Below are positions 37,332 to 48,269 of a stretch of DNA of 60,000 nt, piece after piece. Position 1 is the first letter of the stretch; the number at the start of each line of letters is the position of its first letter. The DNA comes from Cryptomeria japonica (lineage: Eukaryota > Streptophyta > Pinopsida > Cupressales > Cupressaceae). The DNA lies in assembly GCF_030272615.1 (NCBI RefSeq), contig NC_081406.1, positions 403,264,939-403,324,938 on the forward strand. The letters are read 5' to 3'. The notes under the pieces are model-generated. The model was not told where the DNA came from and ran no database searches. It saw only the letters and a program-made list of their open reading frames with translations. The position numbers were made by a program, and so were the translations under genes.

Positions 37332-37375
37332 CGAACACGAGCTATTTTTTAAAAAAAAAAGTAATTACGTGCCAT

Positions 37376-38344
37376 CATTATACCTGGATTCAGGGTGCAA
37401 AAATTGGGAGGAAGTGGGCACAATTGCTGCAGATAGATGCTCGGCAGCAACTATACAAGAGGTTGGTCTTTTTGTTCTTGTCATCAATATTTTTTTCAAG
37501 TTCTTTTGCTTTCCTTGCATTCTCTTGTTCACTTTCTTTCCAGCTGTAACTAGCTTTAATTCCTGGTAAATGGCCCTATAGAATAGTTGGGCCTTTTCTT
37601 TTAGTTTGAATGAATTGGAATTTAATTTGAATGAAATGGCCCTATAATTCTATGGCTTTTTCTTTTTGGGTTGGCTAAATATTTTAAATTTACTTTTGGT
37701 TTTTGCATTTGTCCAAAAAACTTCCATAAAAAGAGGTTCCTAACGCCTCCCCTTATAATAGTAGGGGCATGTGATTGTATTCTGTCTGTATTCCTATAGT
37801 AAGAACAAATTGCATGAGATTGTATTCTATTTGTATTCGTATAGAAAGAATAGATGGGCATATCCCTTGCCCAGATGGCTAATTGTCCAGATCATCTGTA
37901 TTCCTATAGCAAGAACATGAATTGTAGGAAGGGGGGGAGGCCGGGCAGAGGGCGAAGAAGTTGGGAGCCAAGGCATATAGGTGGGTAGCCTTTGTAGCTT
38001 CTTCCCCAATCATCCCCTCCTTATGTAGGGATGAAAAAGTCAGGTGATTTGGAGCTGCCCCTATTGGGGCCTCAGTTCCCCGCTACATGAATCCTGAGTT
38101 ATTCCATTAAAAAATTACAACCAAATTATTAGCTCGAATTCCCTTGCCGAATAGTAGGGTGTTAGCAACTTTTTTACTTTGTTTAATGGTATTTTCTTTG
38201 GAAAAATATGGATCCTCAACCTCCTTAACCTCTCCATTCTGCGGCTGCTAGTTATAAAGACAAGTCACTTCATAGCTTCTAGAGGGGTCAACAATTCTCT
38301 GCGACTGTAAACCCTTCCAGCCCTGAAAATATCCCTTTGTATGG
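37376..38344. other. Unassigned stretch with a short three-fold repeat
   Basis: No gene is supported. Around 37771-37920 a ~35-bp unit (GATTGTATTCTGTCTGTATTCC, then TATAGTAAGAACA) appears three times in direct orientation, imperfectly. Nothing else is recognised. Confidence 0.5.
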
Positions 38345-38812
38345 AAGCAAATTTTCTATGATTATTTAGGATTCTATGGGTAGTTGCTTGTACAATTTTC
38401 CCCACTTAAAGGGTCTCTTCATTTTCTCCAGTTAGCAGATAAAATTCCTCATCTTGGGGTTTCTCTTTATATGGTGTTCGCCAATCCTTAAATCCATGTA
38501 CCAATTCAATCTTTATGTCAGCAAGAGTTTCTCTCTTTTTATTGGATGCTTGTTGTTCCACACTTCTAGCATATTCATCAATATCAAGGGCCTTTAACAC
38601 ATGGGGATATTTTTTGACATGTTCAACTGCCATTTCTTGTGTTTCCTCATCCATATCACCTATATCTTGTCCTGCATCTTCAGAATATACATCCTCAACC
38701 ATTTTATTGGCTAGTTCATATGACTCTGGGTGAATTCTAGTATCATCCAATGGATCCATAACATGGTTCCTGGTGAGCCTAAATAATGGCTCTATTTTGA
38801 TAGATTTTTGAT
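38345..38812 (-). pseudogene. SPT6-like gene fragment (transcription elongation factor)
   Basis: The frame from 38759 to 38406 reads MDPLDDTRIHPESYELANKM, later DEETQEMAVEHVKKYPHVL and LVHGFKDWRTPYKEKPQDEE, then LLTGENEETL. This matches my knowledge of the SPT6 region between the helix-hairpin-helix/death-like domain and the S1 domain. After a stop (38406-38408) the next residues VGKIVQATTHRI look like the S1 start, and similarity then fades. SPT6 is a nuclear histone chaperone that travels with RNA polymerase II and is normally far longer. I see no neighbouring exons, so this is a pseudogene or a captured fragment. The plus-strand frame over it is a shadow. The 5' limit is not defined. Confidence 0.72.
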
Positions 38813-39605
38813 ATAATACTCCTACCTAGGTCTTATGATTAGATGACATTTGGATTATAATATTCTCCTAAGTTGATACCTTTTAAGTGTTTCTGAAACT
38901 GGTCTAACTCATACCTAAGGATGTCATATAATGATTTTAAATGATCTATCTATACAAATATCTAAAATCAATTATAAATATGGTTTACATCATATCATGT
39001 TAGCATTAGTATATACACATGTTTGGTGTGCACATTAATATCATTGTATGGCAGTATCCTTCCTCCCTCTTCTCTCTTTTGGGTAAAAGATTCAAATACT
39101 TACGAGTTTGCTTATATTAAATAAAAGGATCGAGACCATCATTGGTGGAATGACTTTGCTAAAGAGAAGTTCATATGGAATAAATTTGCATTGAAGGTTG
39201 AAATTTAAGTATTGCATTCATGATCTCTATTTTTTAAAAGGGAAGAATTGATTAAATAGAATATTTAGTCATTTGAAAAAAAAAGTTTTCACAAAACTAA
39301 TAAGTTAAAGGACTAGATGATATAAATATGTGTATTAAAGTGAGGAATGATGCATTGCATATTTAGAAGTTGAAAAGATACCATAGTGTCTTTATTTGGT
39401 TTGGTAAGATAAATTTTTTAGCTTTGAGTAGGGGATGTGTGGCCTTGAAGAAATGTTTTCCCTGATTAAACAAATGGATTAAGAAGGACGATTCCTCCTT
39501 ACCTTATTTAAATTTTTGAAAGTGCTTCCTTTACAAATGCTAGTGAGATAAAATGATAAGTAGTTGTATGAATGTGTATTGGGTTTCTAAATGTCAATTT
39601 TCCTT
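38813..39605. other. AT-rich stretch with nothing recognised
   Basis: No open frame, repeat pair or LTR end is seen between the SPT6-like fragment and the LTR at 39606. Confidence 0.5.
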
Positions 39606-40796
39606 TGTTGGCATCAATGTAAGCATGATGAAGTATGAGGTACTTAAAGGTTGTCATTGATGGAAAATACCGGTTCTGATGTCATCACAACTGATCGAAA
39701 AAGGATTATAATGGATTGGTGAGGAACAGGGGACTAAATACTTCCATCGGTGAGCAGAGACCTGTTTACAGGAAGTAACCGATAGTTTAGCTGAGTGAAG
39801 TAGGTTTACCAATATAAGTGAAGCAACCAGTAGCAGATCATAATGGTGATTGATAAACATGTGAAGTGAAAAGGATAAGCATGCATAGTCATTAACATGT
39901 TTGCCTTGCTAACATGTGGATCTGACAAATTTAGAAAGATCTTGTTGAAGCCAAAGTGCTTGCTAGAGAACCAATGAGATTTGTAGCATGAACAAATAGT
40001 CCCACATATATAATAGGCAATATTTGAGGAATGAATGGATTGGTATAGAGAATGATTTTTGAGTTTGACTTTTGGAGGGAAAGTTTGTGCCAAGGTTGAG
40101 GACAACTATATACATGTATTTCATCTTGATTTTAAAGTGTCATGGGAGTTGTGAATGAATTGAGATTGAAAATCAGAGTAAGGTGAAGAACAAGCTAAGT
40201 GTTGAAGGGTTTCTTATAAATAGGTGAAGTCATCACTAAGCAAAGATTGAAGCATAACAGATCTATTCGACAACAAAGGTGTCATCATTAGATCAATGAT
40301 TTGTTTCTCTCTAATAATTGCAACAGATGAAATCCCTTAACAAGGTGAACCTTAACTGGTTCTTTTTGTAAAATCCCCTAACAACATCACTCCATGATGG
40401 AAGTGTAAAATCATTTCGCAAGGTGAATCCTAATAAATTCTAAGGTATTCTTAACAGGATACAAGTCATCTTTAACAGGGTGATGTTCTTAGAAGGAACA
40501 TGATTGTAAGCTCTTAACCAGACACTCTTTTTATTGCAGTAAAAGAGATTGTGGGTTATCCCCACCATGGTTTTATCCCTCTAATTGAGGGTTTCCACAT
40601 ATAATTGTTGGTGTTATGTGATGTTTATTTGATGCATGCAAATCTCTTTCCTTTAATGTTCTTTCTTTCATGATTAATGCAATGCTTTATGTTAATTTGA
40701 AAAAGGTAGTTGTAGACTAGTCAGTTTGGAATATTATTGTTTATAAATTATTTTTACTGATTCAGCCCCCCTCTCAGTCATCGGTTAATACCAACA
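39606..40796 (+). repeat. Element C 5' LTR (1.19 kb)
   Basis: It starts TGTTGGCATCAATG and ends TACCAACA, a perfect inverted TGTTGG/CCAACA. It has the U5 block ATCCCCACCATGGTTTTATCCC and the tail TTCAGCCCCCCTCTCAGTC. The bases after it (ATAGAGCTTAGGCC) look like a primer binding site whose first half is lost; compare GAGCCTAATTCC after the LTR of E. It is not the same LTR as the one at 45645-48269, which lies at the other end of this unit. Confidence 0.8.
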
Positions 40797-40846
40797 ATAG
40801 AGCTTAGGCCCTCTAAAGAAAACTTTAATAGCTTGAGGAAAAGATC

Positions 40847-42232
40847 ATGGAGGAATGCTGGTATCAGAATCACCTTGATGAAGCTAATGAGATGATTTCT
40901 CAATTGAAGGATAGACTAAAAAGTTAACTTGCTAAAAGGAAGGAACTCGCTCTACAACTTAATGAGACTCGGGATATCTTAGATCAACTCTCTAAATAGA
41001 GTGGATCTAAGGAAATAGAAGAGGCAGTCTCAGAGCTGATGGAAAAGAACAAGAAGCAGACTGAAGAAATCACAAATCTAAAAAGAGAGCATGAAAGTCA
41101 GGCCTTGAGAATGATTGAAATACTACAATCTAGCAGGATAGCAGAGGAAAGAAAGAGAAATGCAGAAGAAGCACTGCCAAAAGCTAAAAGAGCCAAAAGG
41201 CTTATTGAAGAATCCCTAAGAGAGAATGATGCAATCATCATTGAAAAGGATGAAGAAATCCAAATTCTTACTCAAGAGAACATAGTCATGCAAGAGAATC
41301 TGTATGACAAAGTAGAGGAAAAGGAGAAGATGATGAAGGAGATTGAATAACTCAAAATTGAGTTGAAAGCTACAAATGAGAGAAATGAAAAGATAAAATT
41401 TAATGAAACCTCTGAGAAGATAGATGAACAATTAAAATATCAGAAGATAACAAAGGTGACAACCAGTCTTGGCTACTTTGGTACAGGTCTGTTGGAAATA
41501 GGAGAATCATCTAATCCCAAGAGGATGAAGGATGATAAAAGGGACAAATCAGGAATAAAAGGTATGCAGTTTTATAAATCTTCTTGCAATTATTGTGGTA
41601 AACTAGGGCATAAGTCTGATGTCTATAGATATCGACCGATCAGTCACAAGAATTCATTCACCTTTGACATTTATTGCTATAACTGTCACGAGTATGGACA
41701 CGCTGCTTATGAGTGCAAATATCGATCAAGTAGCATGTCTAGTAGAAGAAGCTTTAATGGATATTTCTTTACATGCAATAAATATGGAAACAAAGATGAA
41801 GAATGGATGTTCAAGACAAATGCACCAAGATCTCCACCCAAACCAGTTATCCCTAATAGAAAGAGTAATCAACTCAATGCCACCTATTCCCCTTGTGGAA
41901 AATTTGGTCATGTTGCTACAAATTGTAGGATGAGAATGGATTAGAGAAACAATGCAGGACCATGGAAAACAATTGGTAGGGCATGTTTCATTTGTCATAA
42001 GATCAATCATTTAGATAGAGATTACAGGAACCAATCTTATAATTGGTCCAAAGACAGCAACCAGTTTGGCAAGAAGAAAGGGCCAAATGATTTAAAAGGA
42101 AAGAAGACAGTTGAAGAGGTGAAGAATAAAATGAAAAAGACATGGACTAAGAAGGAATCAAGAAAAGAAGGAGAGAATCATTCTGAAACTAAGTCATTAT
42201 CTACTAGTGATGACAGTTTTTCTTCAAACTAA
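40847..42232 (+). pseudogene. Element C ORF1: coiled-coil, zinc-knuckle protein
   Basis: One frame from ATG 40847 to TAA 42230 spans about 461 codons, with internal stops (e.g. 40925, 40997, 41348, 41942). The first half is charged, heptad-like coiled coil (ERKRNAEEALPKAKRAKR). The second half carries five CCHC-type knuckles: CNYCGKLGHKSDVY (last Cys lost), CYNCHEYGHAAYEC (intact), a third with His and Cys lost, CGKFGHVATNC with its first Cys lost, and CFICHKINHLDRDY. The tail is lysine-rich. No UBN2/capsid segment is present; the frame starts about 50 bp after the LTR. It is homologous to 53050-54230 of element E, which shares RSFNGY and TCNKYG. It probably serves as a nucleocapsid-like RNA-binding protein. 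Confidence 0.82.
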
Positions 42233-42702
42233 GCATATCGATGCTCAGGGGGAGCCTTTTAAAACAAAAAGTAAAATCATGGCTGATTCCCCAAAACCAA
42301 AGTGAGGTAACTCTTAATTTTCATTACTTAGATGTATAAAAGTTGGCATATTGTTTGTAATTCTTCATCAGTGAATTTTTAAGAGTGGATGTGTTAAAGG
42401 TTGTATTGTTACCAGTAGGTAAGTAACATTGGTAAATATTACCGTTTGAGGTCGTACAACTTAACCGTTGTAAAAGTGCACTAAACAACTCAATAAATAA
42501 ATAAGGAAATGAAAGATCATTTTGTTTACCTTGCTTTCATTCGTGCATTCGTGAGCTCCTAGTGCAATCAAAGGATTTGAAATTCTATTAAGTGCATTCC
42601 GTGCAAAGTAAGTTTGGAGATCAAGCTGTGAAGTTTTGGTGATTGGAAGCCCTAGCAGAAATGGTAGAAGAAGTCAATCTATGAATTATGTTCTAATTCA
42701 TC
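42233..42702 (+). other. Element C spacer between ORF1 and ORF2
   Basis: This 470-bp non-coding spacer is also present in element E (54282-54809). Both copies start with a GCTYAGGGGGAGC purine block soon after the ORF1 stop. Both have a TTACCTTGC- or TTACCTTTGC-like stretch, and carry a CCCTAGC box before ORF2. Its length argues against read-through translation. It could hold an internal promoter or splice acceptor for ORF2. Confidence 0.6.
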
Positions 42703-44556
42703 ATGGTAGCTTCTGTGTCAACTCCTGTATTGGTTGAGGTAGTTAAGGAACCACAACCCGAGTTCAAGTTGAATCCTATGAAGGACAGAGAGATTGATAT
42801 GATTCGTGCCTTATCATCTATGCCCTTTGATGTGTTACTGGTTGAAGATATCCATTTTTTCATCCACTATAAGCTTGAAGAACTTGGAGTCAAATTAATT
42901 CAAGATGAATTCAAAAGGTTCCATGATAATGATTTGTTGAAGGCAGAACATATGCATCTGAAGACCAAGGGTTTGTCATATGGTGTTGATATTCCTAACC
43001 AATTCTATGTCGATTAGATTAGGTATGTGATAAGTAGAGTGCATAACCAATTTCTATGGTTGGAAAATGAAGCACCAATCAAAATCACAAAGGAGGTGAT
43101 CCAAAGAGTAACATGGTTCAGCGCAACAGGTGAAGCACTAACCCTAAGGACAATATCATCCGGTGATGTCACTTGGTTGACTCAATCCAGATTTGACAAA
43201 AGAGCAATGACAACCACTCACATTGAGGACATAGAAGTGAGGTTTTCATCTGAAGTGATAGCCTATAGGGTTTATCAGTCAAGCCGCATGAACAACATGT
43301 CGGGCCGGTGCTATCCATGCAACTTACTAGATCATCAAGGAGGATGAAACATATGACATTTGTGAGATGATAAAAAGTCAATTCCTTGTGAACATGGGCC
43401 AAATAAATAAGGACAAAAGGCAATCATTCAAGTATGGTTCAATACTGGTATGTATCTTCTTCTATGTGCAAAATTTATTTCTTGGTAAGGGAAATGTAGT
43501 GTGGTCTATAGATAAAACTATCATAGTTTAGATAGGTGAAATGATTAGAGACTTAGGTGATAAGTTTGGAGAAACAATGTGGGGTTATTTTAAAGATTTC
43601 CAAACTAGAATGCATCAACGAGAGAGAATCCAAACCGGTATAGTCCAAAAGTTCAAGGACACCATTTGTTTTCTTGTTGATACTGATTGTTGCACTATTC
43701 AAGTGGTTCAACCTAGAACCTTCTGGGTACCTTCTATGGGTTATGAGATCGAGGCAGACACTACCAAATTATATGCAAGCATGTTACTATCTAAACCGGT
43801 AGACAAAAATGCAAAGAGATTTGGAACTTATAAGGAGGTATGCTCCAAAATAATGAGGGAACTCAAGGAACCTATCATACAAAAGAAAGTAATGAAAATG
43901 ATTGAAACCTTAGATAAGAAGTATGGAGGTGAAACATCCGGTGCCACTGATTCCATCGGTACAAGTGAACAAACATGGGCTAAATCAAGAAAAGATGGAG
44001 AACAAACAGATGAAAAGAAGAAAATGTCCAAGACAAAACCCAAGGGTGTTGCATCTAGCAAACTGACATCATACATGAAAGAAAAGGACTTAGATACTCC
44101 TACATATTCCTAAGGTAAAGGTAGACTGGTAGGAGTCACATATGCAATAAAGAAAAGGAATGAAATGACAGTTGACATAAAGGCCAAAAAGAAGACCAAG
44201 AAGGATGAAAAGGAGGGTAATAAATCTGGCACCCAATCTGATAAGATAGGAAAATAAGTTAGAAGAAGTGGTAGGAATGTAGCTCCAACTATTGATGAAT
44301 TGGTCCATGGGGTCAAAAGAGTATGGATTTTTAGCTGGTGTTGGGAGAAAGTGTCCCCTTTGCAATGAGGAAGACAAAAGAAAAATTGAAGAATGCACTT
44401 ATCTAGAACTTACATAATTTTTGCAGAACTCCTAGTGAACTACATGGAATTATTCCATCAAAGCTACAAAATCTCATTTAAGGGAGATGGAAAACTGCCC
44501 TAGCAATTGAGAAGGAACACAAAATTAAGACACTCTTGGAAGTGCAATATAAATTA
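42703..44556 (+). pseudogene. Element C ORF2: conserved protein of unknown function
   Basis: I do not recognise this protein. It runs from ATG 42703 in one frame to about 43310 (one stop at 43015), then in the next frame. Conserved blocks shared with E and/or F: PQPEFKLNP near the start; RYVISRVHNQF then KITKEVIQRVTWFSATGE (43024-43140); YFKDFQTRMHQRE (43570-43610); MGYEIEAD and KPVDKNAKRFGT (about 43738-43830). Then comes a lysine-rich stretch (KKKMSKTKPKG) and a helical piece (IPSKLQNLI). Similarity to F stops at about 44556, where B-family sequence starts. The N-terminal layout faintly recalls plant mobile-domain or PF20167-type proteins of retroelements; this is a guess. No pol motif exists. 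Confidence 0.78.
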
Positions 44557-45644
44557 GATAGAGATTAACAATTGGTATCAGATGCAAAGTGACACAAAAT
44601 GTCAGGAGTTATAGGAAGGTTTTCTGGTGGTGATGATGGACCAGTAGAGGAAACCGATATGTACAGGATGTTACCAGTATGAATGCTAATAGGTACTTAC
44701 AGGTTATGTAAGAAAATGAGGCTAGAGATCGTTGCATTGGCCCTTGTAGCATGGAATGACAAGTTTATGTCTCAGGTGGTGTTGATGAAGACCTGAATGA
44801 CAAATGTTGGCCCAGTTGTTGATCATGCAGGCATGCATGTTTTTGAGCTAACTAGTTTGATTCATGACTTGATGGTGACATTGTATGGCATTGTGTACAT
44901 CTAGGATCATGTCATACTTTGTGGTGGATATAATGAAGCTAAAAGACCATCAAATGATCACAGTTTCACATCTCAACTGATATATGGAGATAATTGGTGT
45001 CCTGGTATTGAACCTGACAGGCAATGAGGACCTAAGATGTATGACTTAGGGGGAGATCAAGAGCTCATGAAGCAGAGCCGACATGCTTGAACTTGTGAAG
45101 GTAATGACTACCTAAACTGCAGATGATAGAAATTGTTGTAGGAATACCCAAGAGAATTTCATGATTAAGGGTATCTACTTTCCTAATTGGTTGTATTGAT
45201 AGCACAATCACATTTGATTCTAAAGGTAATTTGGGATCAGACAGGGGATGATGCAGTCTGACCGACATGTGAGCAGTATTCACTGACACATCCTTCTACA
45301 ATTGAGTGCTTTAACAATTAGTATCAGTTTAGTATGCTCAATTGGTGTCAGTTGGTGGTTGAGCCCTCCATCTCAAGTTATATAACTTGATAAGATGTAA
45401 CAATTGATATCAAAGGAGGAGATGCATCTAGTAAAGAAAAAGGGGAGAGAAAGATTTCTATCCCCGACAGTGCCCTTTGCCGTTGTTGTCAAAGGGGGAG
45501 AAAGATTATGTAGTATATCGCATACTACATGTGCAAGAATTCATGAATTATACAAAGGGAAAAGTTGGATCACACAAAGGGGGAGAGAGATTATGTAGCA
45601 TGCCAGATACTACATGAGTTGACATCAATGCCAAAGGGGGAGAT
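44557..45644 (+). other. B-family 3' internal region fused to element C
   Basis: This is the counterpart of 5563-6669, colinear to the LTR. It begins at ATTGGTATCAGATGC (44571-44585), which resembles a Met primer binding site with one inserted base, preceded by ATTAACA. Three polypurine-like tracts follow: TCAAAGGGGGAG (about 45489-45500), CAAAGGGGGAGAGAG (about 45576-45590) and GCCAAAGGGGGAGAT at the LTR edge. No maintained frame. Confidence 0.78.
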
Positions 45645-48269
45645 TGTTGGCATTGTGTTATCATTGATATCAACCGGTATAGGATGGCTACTAGTATAAG
45701 AGATGTATGTGCAACACTATCATTGTTGCATACAGGGTGAGATGTCTTTAATATCACCTCATGTTGTAAAACATTGATAAGGTAAAGGAGAGAATGTTGA
45801 CCTTTGGTGTCACTGGTACACAAGTTAGTGTTTAACTTGTGTGGATGATATGAACAGGTTACTAGTATATTCTGTCACTCATAAAGAGAGGATGTCAAAT
45901 GGTAAGTGATGTGTTGACAATGAGTTGTTGCCAACCGACAAGCTTATGACTGGTGTACAAGCAGGGTGAGAAAAATGCTTGGATGTTGATTGTGATGAAG
46001 AGGTAGAATGTTACCTAAATCACATCAACACTAGAGGAGAAGAATGTACAGGTCACTGGTATGTTGTGTGGTTGCAAAACAGTAGGACTCCCACTGGATA
46101 AAGATGTAGTCACCATGTGAAGAGATGATTGATAGTGAGTGTGCCCCAGCCGGGTCACATGTACTTGTTTGAAGATATGCTGCACAAATAGGGAAACAAC
46201 ATGAGTGCATTGCGGGATGCAGATGACAAGGATCCACTACCACCGGTAAGTGGAGCTTATCTCCTATTATGCAAAGTGTGAATCATATTTTTGTGAGATA
46301 AGACAATAGTGGTAAAGGCAGGTGTTTGAAGGCTCACACCAGATTTGCTGGTGAATAAAAAAAGGATGCCTCAAGTGCATGAAATCAGGGATATGCACTG
46401 GACCAATAGAGAAGACATGATGAGTTGCTGGGATAGATGAAGAGTGATGGGTTTTTCACTTTGACAAACTGGTTGTGATATAGTCCGAGTTGATGATGAA
46501 GAAGGCAAGGCTGAGTAGCTGCTGACAGAGGACATTGCTGCATTGTAGCTGGAATCTATTGAAGGTTGATGACATGGTGTCATCAAGGTGTTTATAGGTA
46601 AGTATGTCTATCGATATTGATAAGAACGTGTAGATGCAAAAGACTCCCACCTGATGACGATTTTCATAAGGTAGGTTAGCAAGTGTGCTAACCGGTTGAG
46701 TGCTCCAACGAAAGAGAAGAAAGGTGCAAGGTTAATGATAGACCGGTTAAGGGTTTAATCGATAGGATTAGTAAGCTAGTATAAGAACCTAGTAATGGAG
46801 TTGGTTGATGATCCCATCCATATAGACACAGATGATCCAATAAAGGTGGATGCCAACACAGGGTCCACATAGAGGTGAAGTGGCATGTGTGCACAGGTCG
46901 GTGTGTTAAGTTGGTGAAGTATCAGGTGGCAAGGTAGTTGGTGACAGGTCAACATTTGTGTTGACTGCATGATTTATGGGATGCACAACAAGGCTTTGTG
47001 GCTTGAGGTTAGGCGAACAATAGAGATCCATCACAGATTGATTGATTAGATCAAGGTAGGTGAAGGAGAATGCAAAACTATTCTTGGTGATCGACCAAGA
47101 TATCTGCTGATAGGTCAATAGCAGATTGCTCAAAATAGAAGGCATGATCAGGAAGGCATAAAAATGGTGAGATTGATTGATGAGTTATAGTTCATCAATC
47201 TAGGTGATTAGATCTCATGAGATCTGATTGGATTTGGTTTGCCTTGAGGTTGTGGAGGAAACCCTAACCACCCAAAATTTGAATTGGCTTTTGGCAGGAA
47301 AACAAGGTTATGAATATGCAAGCCAAAATCAGAGAAGGTTGTCGCTGGATGAGAGAGTATTGCTACATGTGAGATGAAATAAGTCAAGTACTCCCGAAGA
47401 AGAAGAAGAAGATATTGAGTGTGAGGAAGAATAGGGTTGAAGTGTTCAACCCGTATCAGTGAGGCTACCAACAGTTAGCCATTGAGTCTGACAGAGGAGT
47501 GAATCGATAGTGGCCAAACTGATACATAAGAGTTTTAGAAGATTGCAGAGAAGGCAAGGAGAGAACTGAAAGATTGTAGTATCGATAGAGAGCATCAAAG
47601 TAGCTGAGAGAAGAGAGAACTGACAGAGAGAAGAACCAGTAGAGTGCAGAACTAATAGAGAGTAGAACCGACAGAGAGAGAACCGACAAAGAAGAAGAAG
47701 AGACTGAACTAGTGTAGGTGCAGAAGAGAGTAAGGTTGTAGTAGTGAGAGGGTGAGCAAAGAACCGACAATGAACTAGATAGAAGATCTAGTAGAGAGAT
47801 CTGCAAAAGAGTTACAAAGTTCATTTGTAACAAGACTATTACTTTTGTATTTGAATATACTCATAGTAGACTACTGAGTTGGAGCTCGGTGCAAGGGTTG
47901 TATCTCCTTGGGTTGTTGCCCTAAATAAGGGGTTGGTTCTCCTTAGGTTGGTTCCCTAAATAAGGGGTTGGTTCTCCTTGGGTTGGTTCCCTAAACATTG
48001 TAATCAGAGATTCATTGTGAGGCTGGATTGGAGGAGTATACTCTAGCAGCATTTCTCATCTAGTTTTTTCCCATCTTGGGTTTTCCTTGTATATGTTTGT
48101 GTTATGTGATGTCTCCTTTTGTGTGAGTGAATTTATGTTTGTCTCCCATCTAGCTAGTAAGTCTTCTTTTAGTTAGATCTATTAATTGGTATACACACAT
48201 TGGATAGAAAAGGGAAAAGTTTGGAAACCACTGATTTGCCCCCCTCTCACTGGCACATTGTGTCTAACA
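45645..48269 (+). repeat. Long LTR (2.6 kb), same family as element B
   Basis: This 2625-bp LTR starts TGTTGGCATTG and ends GTGTCTAACA, and is colinear with 6670-9207. It contains AAACCCTAACC at about 47262. Near the U5 side a phrase CTCCTTRGGTTGGTTSCCTAAA occurs in tandem three times (about 47908-47994), against fewer copies in B. The common tail is GCCCCCCTCTCACTGG. The right flank is cagtc; the left LTR of this family is not found upstream. Confidence 0.9.

Larger units (their letters stand above)
36102..37375. repeat. Inverted-arm structure with a 475-bp tandem duplication
   Basis: Left arms at 36151-36205 and 36281-36330 (T-run, then CCCCGTGTTCGTCAGAATTT) are two versions of one sequence. 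A right arm at about 37319-37372 is the same sequence inverted. Between the arms lie two direct copies of a ~475-bp unit (separate entries). The 133-bp spacing of the left arms suggests they are tandem copies too. The gypsy frame breaks at the left edge. This looks like a DNA transposon with repeated termini, but no transposase and no clear target duplication is seen. Confidence 0.6.

Noticed and set aside
38515-38733. Plus-strand frame rich in Ser/Ala
   Set aside because: It is antisense to the SPT6-like fragment.
44090-44398. Minus-strand frames of 102 and 68 residues
   Set aside because: They are the reverse of the lysine-rich part of ORF2 in C.
44557-45080. Apparent continuation of ORF2 into the B-family region
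   Set aside because: The frame has stops at the same places in both copies and no similarity to ORF2 of F, so it is more likely non-coding.
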